Source: Hydrogenophaga taeniospiralis
GTDB taxonomy: Bacteria > Pseudomonadota > Gammaproteobacteria > Burkholderiales > Burkholderiaceae_C
Assembly (NCBI RefSeq): GCF_020510445.1
Contig: NZ_JAHBAG010000001.1
Location: forward strand, 1,960,501 to 2,024,500
Length of the DNA stretch: 64,000 nt
Reading direction: 5' to 3'
The translations under genes were made by a program, and so were the position numbers. The notes below the pieces were generated by a model that was given only the letters and a program-made list of their open reading frames with translations, was not told the origin of the DNA and did no database searches. The first letter of the stretch is position 1. Every line of letters begins with the position of its first letter. Shown here one piece after another: positions 16,009-25,978 of this stretch.

Positions 16009-16548
16009 TCAGAACTTCATGCCGACGCCGATGTTGAGGCCGTCCACCTTGACGCCCTTGCGGTCGTAGTAGTTCATGTAGTCGGCGTTCAAGGAGGTGT
16101 TGCCGCCCAGCGCGAAGCTCATGCCCGCCCCGTAGGCGAAACTGCCTCCCGAGTCCGAAACGCTCAGGTTGCCCGAACGGGCGCTGACCTTGGTGCCGGC
16201 GACACCGGCCCGGGCGAACAGTTCCACGGACTCGCCCAGACGGATCTTGGGTTTGACGAAGGCGCCATACACGTGCTCAACCTTGCCCTTGACCGTGACC
16301 CCGCCGACGTTCACATCGTCGGAGCCCGCGCCCAGACCCAGCAAGCCTTCCACGGCCAGATTGGGGTTGAGCTCGTAGCCCGCGATGCCGCGGACCATGG
16401 AGGGGTTGACCTTGGCGGAGAAGCCGTCGTCCCGGTTGTCGAAATTGAGGCGGCTGTACCCCAGCTCTCCGTACGCTCCTTGTGCTTGGGCAGCGGTGGC
16501 GGTGAGCGCGACAGCGGCGATGGCGACAAATTTGCCGAGATGTTTCAT
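16009..16548 (-). CDS. Outer-membrane beta-barrel protein
   Basis: 179 aa, SD GGAGG before the ATG. Residues 1-22 are a signal peptide (ending ATAAQAQG). The mature 157 residues alternate polar and hydrophobic strands, as in the small eight-stranded OmpA/OmpX-type porin family, and end with IGVGMKF, whose terminal Phe is the usual BAM recognition residue. Function is unknown; relatives are structural or adhesion-related surface proteins. The next upstream gene encodes a larger paralogue ending in LGAGMKF, with SINADYMSYY matching SLNADYMNYY here, so the pair arose by duplication. Confidence 0.8.
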   Translation of the reverse strand: MKHLGKFVAIAAVALTATAAQAQGAYGELGYSRLNFDNRDDGFSAKVNPSMVRGIAGYELNPNLAVEGLLGLGAGSDDVNVGGVTVKGKVEHVYGAFVKPKIRLGESVELFARAGVAGTKVSARSGNLSVSDSGGSFAYGAGMSFALGGNTSLNADYMNYYDRKGVKVDGLNIGVGMKF

Positions 16549-16698
16549 GAAACCTCCAGTTCAGAATGGTGAAGAATGCCGCCCCCGTGAGGGCAACACT
16601 GTGCTGGAGTCCCTGGAGGAAAGCGTCGTTCCCGCTACATGGCGAAAGCAGGGGATACGTTTGTCTCATTCGGTAAGGCGTGCCGGCCCCACCGCTTG

Positions 16699-16726
16699 GA
16701 AAAAAAGAAAGCCACCCGAGGGTGGC
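16699..16726 (-). terminator. Intrinsic terminator after the larger OM barrel gene
   Basis: GCCACC/GGTGGC stem (16711-16716 and 16721-16726, loop CGAG). Read on the minus strand it is followed by TTTCTTTTTTT. Confidence 0.8.
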
Positions 16727-16750
16727 CTGGTTGCCGGAGGTCAGCGGGTG

Positions 16751-17383
16751 TCAGAACTTCATGCCGGCGCCCAGCGTGAAACCGGTGTATTTCACACCGC
16801 TGCCGCTGTAGTAGGACATGTAGTCCGCGTTGATCGAGATCTTCCGGTGGTTGAACGAGGCCCAGTCGGTCAGGTAGCTGAAGCCCGCGCCATAGGACAG
16901 CCCGGCGCCGCCGTCGGTCCCGGTGTAGCCGCGGACGCTGGAGCTGGTGTTGACCAGGCCAAGGCGGCCAAACACCTCCATGTCGCCCAGCTGCAGCCGT
17001 GGTTTGGCATAGACGCCGATCATGGTGCCCGCGCTGACGTTGTAGGCCGAACCGAAGTAGCCGGTGGCGCTGCCACCGCGAAGACCCAGGCCCAGCATGG
17101 CTTCGGCGGCCAGTTGGGGGTGGTAGTCGTAGCCCACGATGCCGCGCAGCATGATGGGTTTGGCGGAAATGCCGTGGTTCGAGATCTTATAGCTCAGCAG
17201 GCTCAGGCCCAGCTCGCCGTACAGACCCTGGTTTTTCAGGCCTTGTGAGGCCAGGCCCTTGTCGAGCGCGCCCTCGGCCTTGGCCATGCCGCTGCTGGCT
17301 TTTTGCTTGACCACCTGGGCCTGGGCGCTGAGGCCCGTGAATGCCATGGTGGCGAACGTGATGAACGGAATCAGTTTTTTCAT
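16751..17383 (-). CDS. Outer-membrane beta-barrel protein, paralogue of the downstream gene
   Basis: 210 aa using the ATG at 17383, preceded by AGGGAG; the longer open frame adds about 55 residues with no signal sequence. MKKLIPFITFATMAFTGLSA-QAQ is the signal peptide. A short basic and polar stretch (about residues 24-50, rich in K, A, G) precedes the barrel, which carries the same periodic strands and terminal Phe as its paralogue. Its transcript would begin between the aminotransferase terminator and the start codon, in a leader containing a 16-bp hairpin. Function unknown. Confidence 0.78.
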   Translation of the reverse strand: MKKLIPFITFATMAFTGLSAQAQVVKQKASSGMAKAEGALDKGLASQGLKNQGLYGELGLSLLSYKISNHGISAKPIMLRGIVGYDYHPQLAAEAMLGLGLRGGSATGYFGSAYNVSAGTMIGVYAKPRLQLGDMEVFGRLGLVNTSSSVRGYTGTDGGAGLSYGAGFSYLTDWASFNHRKISINADYMSYYSGSGVKYTGFTLGAGMKF

Positions 17384-17423
17384 GAAAACTCCCTGGAACA
17401 AAACAGATGCGATACCCAGATCG

Positions 17424-17459
17424 GCACAACGGCCTGCGCTGGTGCGCAGGCCGTTGTGC
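17424..17459. promoter_or_regulatory. Perfect 16-bp hairpin in the leader of the OM barrel gene
   Basis: GCACAACGGCCTGCGC (17424-17439) and its exact complement (17444-17459) flank a 4-base loop. It lies 41 bases upstream of the start codon at 17383 and has no T-run, so it does not look like a terminator. A transcript-stabilising or regulatory 5' structure is possible. Confidence 0.5.
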
Positions 17460-17471
17460 TTCTTGAGTAAT

Positions 17472-17501
17472 AAAAAAGGCGCAATTTTTAGAATTGCGCC
17501 G
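17472..17501 (-). terminator. Intrinsic terminator after the class V aminotransferase gene
   Basis: GGCGCAATT/AATTGCGCC stem (17479-17487 and 17493-17501, 5-base loop). Read on the minus strand it is followed by TTTTTTATT. It lies about 100 bases past the aminotransferase stop. Confidence 0.82.
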
Positions 17502-17599
17502 GGCATTATTGTAACTTTTGAATGCCTGATTTCACAGGCATGCTCCAAAGAGGAGTGGGCGAACCGCTGCGGCTCGGCAGCGTTCGCTCAAAGGGCCAG

Positions 17600-18751
17600 T
17601 CAGGCCGGCGTGGCCACCGGCTGTGGCGCCATGGTCCGCAGCGCGGCGTCCAGGTGGCTCAGCGTGCCGTTCACGTCGTGCCACTTGTCCAGGCCGAACA
17701 GGCCGATGCGGAAGCTGCGGAAGTCGGCCGGCTCGTCGCACTGCAGCGGCACGCCGGCGGCGGCCTGCAGACCCGCGGCGAGGAATTTCTTGCTCGACTG
17801 GATATCGGGGTCGGTGGTGTGGCTCACCACCACGCCCGGCGCCTGGAAGCCTTTGGCCGCGACGCTGGGGAAGCCGCTTTTTTCCAGCAAGGCACGCACG
17901 GCGCGGCCCAGGGCAAGCTGCTCGTCGCGTACCTTGGCAAAGCCGTAGGCCTCGGTTTCCCGCATGGTGTCGCGCAGCCGCAGCAGGGCGTCGGTCGGCA
18001 GCGTGGAGTGGTAGGCGTGGCCGCCGCCTTCGTAGGTTTCCATGATCTGCAGCCACTTCTTCAGGTCCATCGCGAAGGTGGTGCTCTGGGTGGTGTCGAT
18101 CGCTTTACGCGCGCGTTCGCTCAGCATCACCATCGCGCAGCAGGGCGAGCTGCTCCAGCCTTTCTGCGGCGCCGAGATCAGGATGTCCACGCCGGTCGCC
18201 TTCATGTCCACCCACATCGCGCCCGAGGCGATGCAGTCCAGCACGAACAGGCCACCCACGGCGTGCACCGCGTCGGCAACGGCCTTGAGGTAGTCGTCGG
18301 GCAGCATCATGCCGGCGGCGGTTTCCACGTGGGGTGCGAACACCAGGGCGGGTTTTTCTGCCGCGATGGCGGCGGTCACTTCGTCGATCGGCGCGGGCGC
18401 CCAGGCGGCCTGCGGGCCATCGGCGATGCGGCGGGCCTTCATCACGGTGTGGCTGGCGGGGATGGACCCCATGTCGAAGATCTGCGTCCAGCGGTAGCTG
18501 AACCAGCCGTTGCGGATCACCATGACGTGTTTGCCGTGCGCGAACTGGCGTGCCACCGACTCCATGCCGAAAGTGCCGCTGCCGGGCACCAGCACGGCCG
18601 AATGCGCACCGTAGACGCGCTTGAGCATGGCCGAGATGTCGGTCATCACGCCCTGAAAGCGCTTGGACATGTGGTTGAGCGCGCGGTCGGTGTAGACCAC
18701 CGAAAATTCGAGCAGGCCGTCGGGGTCGATGTGGGGCAGCAGTCCGGGCAT
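17600..18751 (-). CDS. Class V PLP-dependent aminotransferase (serine/alanine-glyoxylate or 2-AEP type)
   Basis: 383 aa from the ATG at 18751 with AGGAGA upstream. The fold-type I aminotransferase landmarks are PGSGTFGMESVARQF (phosphate region, residues about 56-70), D172 in the LDCIASG segment that contacts the PLP ring, and K197 in ISAPQKGWSSS, the Schiff-base lysine. Relatives include alanine-glyoxylate, serine-pyruvate and 2-aminoethylphosphonate transaminases. No phosphonate gene is nearby, so the amino donor is not assigned. It is flanked by the Na/Pi transporter gene upstream on the same strand (85-base gap) and a strong terminator downstream. Confidence 0.85.
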   Translation of the reverse strand: MPGLLPHIDPDGLLEFSVVYTDRALNHMSKRFQGVMTDISAMLKRVYGAHSAVLVPGSGTFGMESVARQFAHGKHVMVIRNGWFSYRWTQIFDMGSIPASHTVMKARRIADGPQAAWAPAPIDEVTAAIAAEKPALVFAPHVETAAGMMLPDDYLKAVADAVHAVGGLFVLDCIASGAMWVDMKATGVDILISAPQKGWSSSPCCAMVMLSERARKAIDTTQSTTFAMDLKKWLQIMETYEGGGHAYHSTLPTDALLRLRDTMRETEAYGFAKVRDEQLALGRAVRALLEKSGFPSVAAKGFQAPGVVVSHTTDPDIQSSKKFLAAGLQAAAGVPLQCDEPADFRSFRIGLFGLDKWHDVNGTLSHLDAALRTMAPQPVATPA

Positions 18752-18836
18752 GGGTGTCTCCTGGGGCGGGTCGCAAACGGTTTGCCAGCGTAGCACAGGG
18801 GTCGTGCCGCTGCGGTGCCACCACCCGGGGCCTTGC

Positions 18837-20495
18837 TCAGTGCCGCTCTGGCGCTGGTGGCGACGCGCGCAGCCGGCTGGGCGCGAGCACGCCGGCGCTG
18901 TCGAGGATGGGGTAGGCGATGGAGCAGATGTGGGAGTTGATGCGCTTGAGGTCGCTGATCATGTCCAGGTGCAGCGCGCTGGTGTCCATGCTCAGCATGC
19001 TCATGCCCGAGAGGCGCTGCAGGTGGGCGGCGGCGTACTCGCGCTCCAGGTCGCGAAAGCGCACCTTCTCTTCCAGCAGCCGCTGGGCATCGCGCACGTT
19101 GCCATTGAGAAACACGCTCATGCCCAGGCGCAGGTTGTCCAGCAGGCGCGCATGCAGTTCGACGATCTCGGCCATGCCCGCTTCGGAGAACTCGCGACCC
19201 TTGCGGATCTTCTTCTCCTCGATGTCGAGCAGTACCCGCTCGACCGTGTCGCCGATCTGCTCCATGTTGATGGTGAAGCTGATGATGTCGGTCCAGCGCC
19301 GGCTCTCTTCCTCGCTGAGCTGCTGGCGCGAGATCTTGGTCAGGTAGTACTTGATGGCGGAATACAGGCTGTCGACGGTGTCGTCCAGCTTGCGCAGGTC
19401 CTGGGCCAGCTTGAGGTCGTTGTTCCGGATCACGGTGACCACGCCACGCAACATGGTTTCGACCACGTCGGCCTGGTGCAGCGCCTCGCGCGCGGCGCAC
19501 GAGATGGCCAACGACGGCGTGGCCAGCGCCGAGGGGTCGAGGTGGTTGGGCCGGTCCAGCGGGCCGTTGCCGTCCTGCAGTGGCAGCAGCCTTTCCACCA
19601 GCCGGGCCACCGGGTGGGTCAGGCCGATGAAGATCAGGCCCACCATGAGGTTGAAGCTCAGGTGGAACAGCACCGTGAGCGTGGCCGGGTCCTGCACCAG
19701 GGGTTGCACCCCCTGGAGCCAGAGTGGAATCAGCCAGGGCGCGATGGCCACGCCGAGCAGCTTGAACAGCAGGTTGCCCAAGGGCACCTGCCGGGTGCGG
19801 ATGCCCGATCGGGCGGTGGTGACCACGGCCATCAGGCCGCTGCCCAGGTTGGCCCCCAGCACCAGGCCGAGTGCCACGTCCAGCCCCACCACCTGCAGCG
19901 CCAGGGTGGCGGCGAGCAGGACCACGGCCAGGCTGGAGTAGGCCAGCACCGCCAGCGTGGCGCCCACCAGGATCTCCAGCATGCGGTCGCTGCTGAGCGA
20001 TTCCAGCATCAGCTGCACCGCCGGGTTCTGCGTCAGCAGGTTGGTGGAACCGGTCACCAGTTGCAGCGCCAGCAGCATCAGGCCCAGGCCGATGAGGATG
20101 CGCCCGACGTCGCCGGGCACGGAGCCCTGGCGCGAGATGAACAGCGCCACGCCGGTGAAGATGCACAGCGGCGAGAGCCAGGACAGGTCGAAGGAAAACA
20201 CCACCGCCATCACGCTGGTGCCGATGTCCGCGCCCAGCATCACGGCCAGGGCGGCGGGCAGCGCGATCAGGCCCCGGCCCACGAAGGAGCCGGTGATCAG
20301 GGCGGTGGCGGTGCTGGACTGCACCAGGGCTGTGACCGCCAGGCCGGAGAGCGCGGCCGAGAAGCGGTTGCCCATGCTGGTGGCGAGCATCTGGCGCAGG
20401 TTGCTGCCGAAGACGCGCAGCACCCCGGTGCGCACCAGGTGCGTACCCCACACCAGCAAGGCCACGGCGGCCAGAAGATCCAGCAGATGTCTCAT
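18837..20495 (-). CDS. Na+/phosphate cotransporter family protein with PhoU-like C-terminus
   Basis: 552 aa from the ATG at 20495 (GAGG five bases upstream; a TTG nine bases earlier is less likely). The first 330 residues carry two Na/Pi-cotransporter repeats, recognised by ALVQSSTATALITGSF and the matching GANLGSGLMAVVTTAR segment. Residues about 340-540 are helical and charged, resembling PhoU. Homologues import phosphate with sodium at the inner membrane or act as phosphate sensors. The gene ends upstream of the aminotransferase gene on the same strand. Confidence 0.87.
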   Translation of the reverse strand: MRHLLDLLAAVALLVWGTHLVRTGVLRVFGSNLRQMLATSMGNRFSAALSGLAVTALVQSSTATALITGSFVGRGLIALPAALAVMLGADIGTSVMAVVFSFDLSWLSPLCIFTGVALFISRQGSVPGDVGRILIGLGLMLLALQLVTGSTNLLTQNPAVQLMLESLSSDRMLEILVGATLAVLAYSSLAVVLLAATLALQVVGLDVALGLVLGANLGSGLMAVVTTARSGIRTRQVPLGNLLFKLLGVAIAPWLIPLWLQGVQPLVQDPATLTVLFHLSFNLMVGLIFIGLTHPVARLVERLLPLQDGNGPLDRPNHLDPSALATPSLAISCAAREALHQADVVETMLRGVVTVIRNNDLKLAQDLRKLDDTVDSLYSAIKYYLTKISRQQLSEEESRRWTDIISFTINMEQIGDTVERVLLDIEEKKIRKGREFSEAGMAEIVELHARLLDNLRLGMSVFLNGNVRDAQRLLEEKVRFRDLEREYAAAHLQRLSGMSMLSMDTSALHLDMISDLKRINSHICSIAYPILDSAGVLAPSRLRASPPAPERH

Positions 20496-20589
20496 GAACC
20501 TCAAAACTATACGCGCCCGCCTGGCCGGGCGGCGGCGCGCGGCGGACCGGCCACACGGCCGGACACGCCGCGCGTCCGTTGCGACGGGC

Positions 20590-21099
20590 TCAGCGGCCGC
20601 GCCGCACGCGCAGGATCTCGTCGAGGATCAGACCCACGGCGCCGATGGTGATGCCCGCGTCGGCGATGTTGAAGGCCGGGAAATGTCCGCCGGGGAAGAT
20701 GCCGGCCAGGAATCCCCAGTGGAAGTCCAGGAAGTCCACCACATAGCCGTGCAACAGGCGGTCGATCACGTTGCCGACGGCGCCACCCAGGATGCAGGCC
20801 AGCGCAAACGCGAACAGCTTCTGGCCCGGGTACGAACGCAGCATCCAGACGATGAACGCGGCCGCGGCCACACCGATGCCGGTGAAGAACCAGCGCTGCC
20901 AGCCACCGGCGTTGGAGAGGAAGTTGAAGGCCGCGCCGGTGTTGTGCGCTCGGATCACGTTGAAGAAGTCGGTGACGGTGGTGCTGTCGCCGAGCCGATA
21001 GTTGCCCAGGATCAGGGTCTTGGTGAACTGGTCCAGCAGCACGATGGCGACCGCCAGACCCAGCCAGGGCCACACGCTTGCGTTGCCTGTTTTCGCCAT
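20590..21099 (-). CDS. lspA: Lipoprotein signal peptidase (signal peptidase II)
   Basis: 169 aa from the ATG at 21099, one base after the ileS stop; GAGGTGG within the end of ileS serves as SD. Four transmembrane segments are visible. The two catalytic aspartates lie in NVIDR (D113) and FNIADA (D147), and the N-terminal LDQFTK motif is present. The enzyme removes signal peptides of prolipoproteins after Lgt has diacylated the cysteine. The ribF-ileS-lspA order is the usual one in beta- and gamma-proteobacteria, with tight coupling of ileS and lspA. Confidence 0.97.
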   Translation of the reverse strand: MAKTGNASVWPWLGLAVAIVLLDQFTKTLILGNYRLGDSTTVTDFFNVIRAHNTGAAFNFLSNAGGWQRWFFTGIGVAAAAFIVWMLRSYPGQKLFAFALACILGGAVGNVIDRLLHGYVVDFLDFHWGFLAGIFPGGHFPAFNIADAGITIGAVGLILDEILRVRRGR

Positions 21100-21100
21100 C

Positions 21101-24010
21101 TCAGGCCACCTCACGGGTTTCGCCGGCGCCCGTGCCCGCGGCTTCGGCCAGGTTGCTCACGCAGCGACCGCAGAGGCTGGGGTGGGCCGCATCGGCGCCC
21201 ACGTCGTCGCGGTAGTGCCAGCAGCGCTCGCATTTCTGCGCTGCGCTGGGGGCCACCGTCACCTGCAGTTCGGCGCCGTCCAGCACCGTGGCGGCGGACG
21301 TGATGGTGACGAACTTCAGATCGTCACCCAGCGAGCGCAGCAGGGCCGCATCGTCGGCGCCCGCGGTGATCACCAGCGTGGCCTGCAGCGAGGCGCCCAC
21401 GGCACCCGCGGTGCGCACGGCTTCGATTTCCTTGTTGGCCACGTCGCGGATCGCGCGCAGGCGGTTCCACTTCGCCAGCAGGGCTTCGTTGGCCGAGGGC
21501 AGCGGCGAGTAGGTCTCGAAGAAGATCGAACCCTGGTTCTTGTCACCCGCGAAATGGCCCCAGGCCTCTTCGGCGGTGAAGCTCAGGAACGGCGCCATCC
21601 AGCGCAGCATGGCGTCGGTGATCTGGTGCAGCGCGGTCTGGGCCGAGCGGCGTGCCAGGCTCTTGGGCGCCGTGGTGTACAGCCGGTCCTTGAGCACGTC
21701 GAGGTAGAACGCGCCCAGGTCTTCCGAGCAGTACACCTGCAGCTTGCTCACCACCGGGTGGAATTCGTACACATCGAAGTGCGCGAGGATCTGGGCCTGC
21801 AGCTCGCTGGCGCGGGCCAGGGCGTAGCGGTCGATCTCCAGCATCTGTTCCAGCGGCACGGCGTCGGTGGCGGGGTCGAAGTCCACCGTGTTGGCCATCA
21901 GGAAGCGCAGCGTGTTGCGGATGCGGCGGTAGGCGTCGACCACGCGGGCGAGGATCTTGTCGTCGATGTTGAGGTCGCCCGAGTAGTCGGTGCTGGCCAC
22001 CCACAGGCGCACGATTTCGGCGCCGAGCTTGCTCGTCACCGACTGCGGCTCCACCGTGTTGCCCAGGCTCTTGCTCATCTTGCGGCCCTGGCCGTCGGTG
22101 GCGAAGCCGTGGGTCAGCAGGCCCTTGTAGGGCGCGCGGTCGTAGAGCGCGCAGCCCAGCAGCAGCGAGCTGTGGAACCAGCCGCGGTGCTGGTCGTGGC
22201 CTTCGAGGTACAGGTCGGCCTCGGGGCCTTGTGCGTGGCTGGCGCCATTGGGGTAGGCATGCGCGTGGCTGCCGCGGAGCACGTGCCAGAAGGTGGAGCC
22301 GGAGTCGAACCACACTTCCAGGATGTCGGTGCTCTTGGTGTAGTGCGGAGCGTCTTCGGTACCCAGGATCTCTTCGGCCGTCACGCGGCTCCAGGCCTCG
22401 ATGCCGCCCTTTTCCACGATGTCGGCCGCCTGGTCCAGGATCTCCATCGTCCGCGGGTGCAGCTCACCCGAATTCTTGTGCAGGAAGAACGGCACGGGCA
22501 CACCCCAGCTGCGCTGGCGCGAGATGCACCAGTCGGGCCGGTTGGCGATCATGTCGCGCAGGCGGGTCTTGCCGTTTTCGGGATAGAAGCTGGTGTGGTC
22601 GATCGCGTCCAGCGCGAGCTGGCGCAGGGTCTTGGGCGCCTTGTCCTTCGTGAACACGCCGTCGCCTTCGTCCATGCGCACGAACCACTGCGCGGCGGCG
22701 CGGTAGATCACCGGCGTCTTGTGGCGCCAGCAGTGCGGGTAGCTGTGGGTGATCTTCTGCGTGGCCATCAGGCGGCCGGCGTTCTTCAGCGCTTCGAGGA
22801 TGACCGGCACGGCCTTCCAGATGTGCAGGCCACCGAACAGCGGGAAGTCGGCCGCGTAGGCGCCGTTGCCCTGCACGGGGTTCAGGATGTCGTCGTACGC
22901 CAGGCCGTTGGCCACGCAGGAGTTGAAGTCGTCCACGCCGTAGGCGGGCGCCGAGTGCACGATGCCGGTGCCGTCGCTGTCGCTCACGTAGTCGGCCACA
23001 TAGACCGGCGAGAGGCGGCGGTAGCCCGCGTCCACGTCGTACAGCGGGTGGCGGAAGTTCAGGCCGCCGAGCTGGTCGCCTTTTGCCGTGGCGAGCACGG
23101 AGCCTTGCAGGCCGAAGCGTTCCAGGCAGTTGTCCACCAGCGTTTCGGCCAGCACCAGGCAGCCCATGGGCGTGTCCACCAGCGCGTAGGTGAGTTCGGG
23201 GTGGGCGTTGAGCGCCTGGTTGGCGGGAATCGTCCAGGCGGTGGTGGTCCAGATCACCACGAAGGCACTTTTGCCGGCGGGCAGCGCGGACAGGCCGAAG
23301 GCGGCGGCCAGCTTCGTGGCGTCATCGGTCTCGAACGCCACGTCCAGCGTGTCGCTCTGCTTGTCGGCGTATTCGATCTCGAACTCGGCCAGCGAACTGC
23401 CACAGTCGAAACACCAGTACACGGGCTTGAGGCCCCGGTAGACGAAGCCGCGCTCGATGACGCGCTTGAAGGCGCGGATCTCGCCCGCCTCGTTGGCCGG
23501 GTCCATGGTGCGGTAGGGGCGCTCCCAGTCGCCGAGCACGCCCAGGCGCTTGAAGTCTTCGCGCTGCTGATCGATCTGCTCGGTCGCGAAGGCGCGGCTC
23601 TTGGCCTGCATGTCGTCGCGGCCGAGGTTGCGGCCGTGCAGCTTTTCGATCGCGTTCTCGATCGGCAGGCCGTGGCAGTCCCAGCCCGGGATGTACTGCG
23701 CGTCAAAGCCGGCCAGCTGGCGCGACTTGACGATCATGTCTTTCAGCACCTTGTTCAGCGCATGGCCGATGTGCAGCTTGCCGTTGGCGTAGGGCGGACC
23801 ATCGTGCAGCACGAACAGCGGGGCGCCTTGGCGCGCATCGCGCAGGCGCTTGTACAGGCCTCCCTCGTTCCATGCCCCGACCCAGGCCGGCTCGCGCTTG
23901 GGCAGGTCGCCGCGCATCGGGAACGGCGTGTCGGGCATGTTCAGCGTGGCGCGGTAGGCGCTGGCTTCGGGCTTGGCCTCGTTTTTCGGGGCGACGGGCT
24001 TCTCAGACAT
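21101..24010 (-). CDS. ileS: Isoleucyl-tRNA synthetase
   Basis: 969 aa, close to the usual 940-gamma-proteobacterial length. The class I signature [15 protein letters not shown] is near residue 70 and [11 protein letters not shown] near residue 640. The editing domain lies between, with the [14 protein letters not shown] region. The C-terminal zinc module is complete ([12 protein letters not shown] and CGRCVSN). The enzyme charges tRNA-Ile and edits valine. It sits between ribF and lspA on the same strand, with a 133-base gap after the ribF stop, which may contain an additional promoter. Confidence 0.98.
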   Translation of the reverse strand: MSEKPVAPKNEAKPEASAYRATLNMPDTPFPMRGDLPKREPAWVGAWNEGGLYKRLRDARQGAPLFVLHDGPPYANGKLHIGHALNKVLKDMIVKSRQLAGFDAQYIPGWDCHGLPIENAIEKLHGRNLGRDDMQAKSRAFATEQIDQQREDFKRLGVLGDWERPYRTMDPANEAGEIRAFKRVIERGFVYRGLKPVYWCFDCGSSLAEFEIEYADKQSDTLDVAFETDDATKLAAAFGLSALPAGKSAFVVIWTTTAWTIPANQALNAHPELTYALVDTPMGCLVLAETLVDNCLERFGLQGSVLATAKGDQLGGLNFRHPLYDVDAGYRRLSPVYVADYVSDSDGTGIVHSAPAYGVDDFNSCVANGLAYDDILNPVQGNGAYAADFPLFGGLHIWKAVPVILEALKNAGRLMATQKITHSYPHCWRHKTPVIYRAAAQWFVRMDEGDGVFTKDKAPKTLRQLALDAIDHTSFYPENGKTRLRDMIANRPDWCISRQRSWGVPVPFFLHKNSGELHPRTMEILDQAADIVEKGGIEAWSRVTAEEILGTEDAPHYTKSTDILEVWFDSGSTFWHVLRGSHAHAYPNGASHAQGPEADLYLEGHDQHRGWFHSSLLLGCALYDRAPYKGLLTHGFATDGQGRKMSKSLGNTVEPQSVTSKLGAEIVRLWVASTDYSGDLNIDDKILARVVDAYRRIRNTLRFLMANTVDFDPATDAVPLEQMLEIDRYALARASELQAQILAHFDVYEFHPVVSKLQVYCSEDLGAFYLDVLKDRLYTTAPKSLARRSAQTALHQITDAMLRWMAPFLSFTAEEAWGHFAGDKNQGSIFFETYSPLPSANEALLAKWNRLRAIRDVANKEIEAVRTAGAVGASLQATLVITAGADDAALLRSLGDDLKFVTITSAATVLDGAELQVTVAPSAAQKCERCWHYRDDVGADAAHPSLCGRCVSNLAEAAGTGAGETREVA

Positions 24011-24143
24011 GGTGGTTCGACTTTCGAATTCGGGATCGGCGAGGGCAGGCTCGTTGGTGCGACAGGGTGCACGGGAATGGGGCGGGTCGCCCCGAGCCTG
24101 TCAGAGGGCGCGCGGCCCGGGGCTCGTCGCCCCGGCTGCGGCG

Positions 24144-25235
24144 TTAAATTCGATCGCGGGTGGTCTGGCGGTGCGTCTGCACGTACGCTTGGTTCGGCAG
24201 GGACGCAAAAAAAGCACGTGCATCGTCGCAGTCCCTGGCGATGCCCCGGGTCAGGGCGTCCAGACTGTCGTACTTCAACTCGTCGTGCAGTTTGTGCAGC
24301 AGTTCCACGCGGATGATTTTACCGTAGGCCTCCCCGCCGGGCAGGCTGGCGACCAGCGCCTCGGGCCATTCCAGGCAGTGCGTTTCCAGCAGCACCCGCC
24401 CGCCATTGGCGTCGTTCGGGTCCAGTGAGGGGCGTACCCCCAGGTTGGCGACGCCGGACAGAGGGGGGGAGTCCGCCTCGGGACCCAGGCCGTGCACATG
24501 CACCGCGAAAATGCCGCTGGCCGCCGGCTTCCAGTGCGCAAAGCGCAGGTTGAGCGTGCGAAAACCGTCGCCGCGTCCCGGGCTGCTTTCGGCCAGCTGG
24601 CGCCCGAGCTTGCGACCATGCACCACGTGGCCGCTGATGCTGAACGGTCGCCCCAGCAAGGCGGCCACACGGTCCATGTCGCCCGCGGCCAGCGCTTCGC
24701 GCACGGCCGAACTGGACACCCGCACGCCATGGACCTCGTAGCTCTGCATGCGCGCCACGTCAAAACCGAGCGATGCGCCGGCGGCATCCAGCATGGCGTA
24801 GTCGCCCGCGCGCTGGGCGCCGAAACGGAAGTCGTCGCCCACCAGCACGTACTTGACGCCCAGCGCGCGCACCAGCGTGTCTTCGATGAAAGCCTGTGGG
24901 GCCTGCGAGGCCAGCCGGGCGTTGAACGGCAGCACCACACAGCGGTCGACGCCGCAGCGGGCCAGTTCCTCGAGCTTGTCGCGCAGGGTGGCGATGCGCG
25001 CGGGGGCCAGATCGGGCTTGTGGTGCACGGCGGCGAAATAGTCGCGCGGGTGCGGCTCGAAGGTCATGACGCAGCTGGGCACGCCGCGGTGCCGGGCCTC
25101 GTTGTTCAGCAGGGCCAGCATGGCCTGGTGGCCTCGGTGCACCCCGTCAAAGTTGCCGATGGTCAGGGCGCAGCCCGCGATGGCCTCGTGGCGCAGGGCA
25201 TGTTGCAGGTTCCAGAGGCCACGGATGATTTTCAT
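24144..25235 (-). CDS. ribF: Bifunctional riboflavin kinase/FAD synthetase
   Basis: 363 aa, somewhat longer than the usual 310-330. The N-terminal FMN adenylyltransferase has GNFDGVHRGHQAML and SSSAVREALAAGD; the C-terminal flavokinase contains GVANLGVRPS and the metal-site segment LLETHCLEW. Extra residues occur within the kinase part (about 230-260) and at the C-terminus (THRQTTRDRI). It converts riboflavin to FMN and FAD in the cytoplasm and heads the ribF-ileS-lspA series. The HNH gene is divergent, with starts 152 bases apart. Confidence 0.96.
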   Translation of the reverse strand: MKIIRGLWNLQHALRHEAIAGCALTIGNFDGVHRGHQAMLALLNNEARHRGVPSCVMTFEPHPRDYFAAVHHKPDLAPARIATLRDKLEELARCGVDRCVVLPFNARLASQAPQAFIEDTLVRALGVKYVLVGDDFRFGAQRAGDYAMLDAAGASLGFDVARMQSYEVHGVRVSSSAVREALAAGDMDRVAALLGRPFSISGHVVHGRKLGRQLAESSPGRGDGFRTLNLRFAHWKPAASGIFAVHVHGLGPEADSPPLSGVANLGVRPSLDPNDANGGRVLLETHCLEWPEALVASLPGGEAYGKIIRVELLHKLHDELKYDSLDALTRGIARDCDDARAFFASLPNQAYVQTHRQTTRDRI

Positions 25236-25387
25236 GGGCGATGTCGGTCCACTCCCGGGAGTTGGACGCGGTTCAGGTGCTTGTCACAGAAGCACTGTAT
25301 ATTGACACACGTGCGGAACGCGACTCTGCGGTGGCGCCCCGCTCTGAAGACAGATTGTCCGGTTGTTTGTCAACATGGAGGTGGGTC

Positions 25388-25945
25388 TTGAAGGTCTTGA
25401 AGCTGTCTGCGCAGGGACTGCCCCAGTCCTGGATCAGCCTCGAAGAAGCCGTGCTGCATTACGCGGCGGATGAAGTGCGCTGGGAAATGGGCGCCGAGGT
25501 GGCGGTGTTTCACGGTGGACACAACGCGATCTCGGGTCGCCAGTCCATCATCGCCGTCAACTCCATCATCGGCACCCAGGGCGTTCCACGCATCAACCCC
25601 TTTGACCTGCGACCCACGCTCACCAACAGCAAACTGTTTGCGCGCGATCGCTGTCTGTGCGGCTACTGCGGCGGGCACTTCCACGAAGAAGAGCTGACGC
25701 GCGAGCACATCATTCCCTTGGGGCAGAACGGACGCGATCTGTGGATGAACGTGGTGACGGCCTGCCGCTCGTGCAACCACCGCAAGGGCAACCGCACGCC
25801 CGAGCAGGCCAACATGCCGCTGCTGTACGCGCCCTATGTGCCCAGCCTGTGGGAAGACTTCATCCTGCGCAACCGCCGCATCCTGGCGGACCAGATGGAG
25901 TTCCTGATGGCGCACCTGCCGAAGACATCCCGTCTTCACGCCTGA
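25388..25945 (+). CDS. HNH endonuclease family protein
   Basis: 185 aa using a TTG start at 25388, chosen because GGAGGT lies exactly five bases upstream and because the protein then begins MKVLKLSAQG; the open frame to 25241 lacks an SD. The HNH fold is clear: CGYCG (first zinc knuckle), LTREHIIPLGQNG with the His pair region, NVVTACRSCNHRKGNRTPE with the second zinc pair and the catalytic Asn/His. Free-standing HNH proteins of this kind are common and conserved in Burkholderiales chromosomes and are not obviously mobile. Substrate and role are unknown. Confidence 0.88.
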   Translation: MKVLKLSAQGLPQSWISLEEAVLHYAADEVRWEMGAEVAVFHGGHNAISGRQSIIAVNSIIGTQGVPRINPFDLRPTLTNSKLFARDRCLCGYCGGHFHEEELTREHIIPLGQNGRDLWMNVVTACRSCNHRKGNRTPEQANMPLLYAPYVPSLWEDFILRNRRILADQMEFLMAHLPKTSRLHA

Positions 25946-25978
25946 CTCGGTTGTGCTTGCTTGTGCTTCTTCAATGGC

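Noticed and set aside
21002..24316. Open frame of about 1100 codons on the plus strand opposite ileS
   Set aside because: ileS is complete with all class I motifs on the minus strand. Long antisense frames are expected in GC-rich DNA, and the antisense product is His/Ala/Val-rich without any recognisable fold.
25291..25310. LexA-like or promoter-like CTGTATATTGACACAC upstream of the HNH gene
   Set aside because: The right half does not match CAG/ACAG, so it is not a LexA box; TTGACA at 25302 has no good -10 at the right distance.
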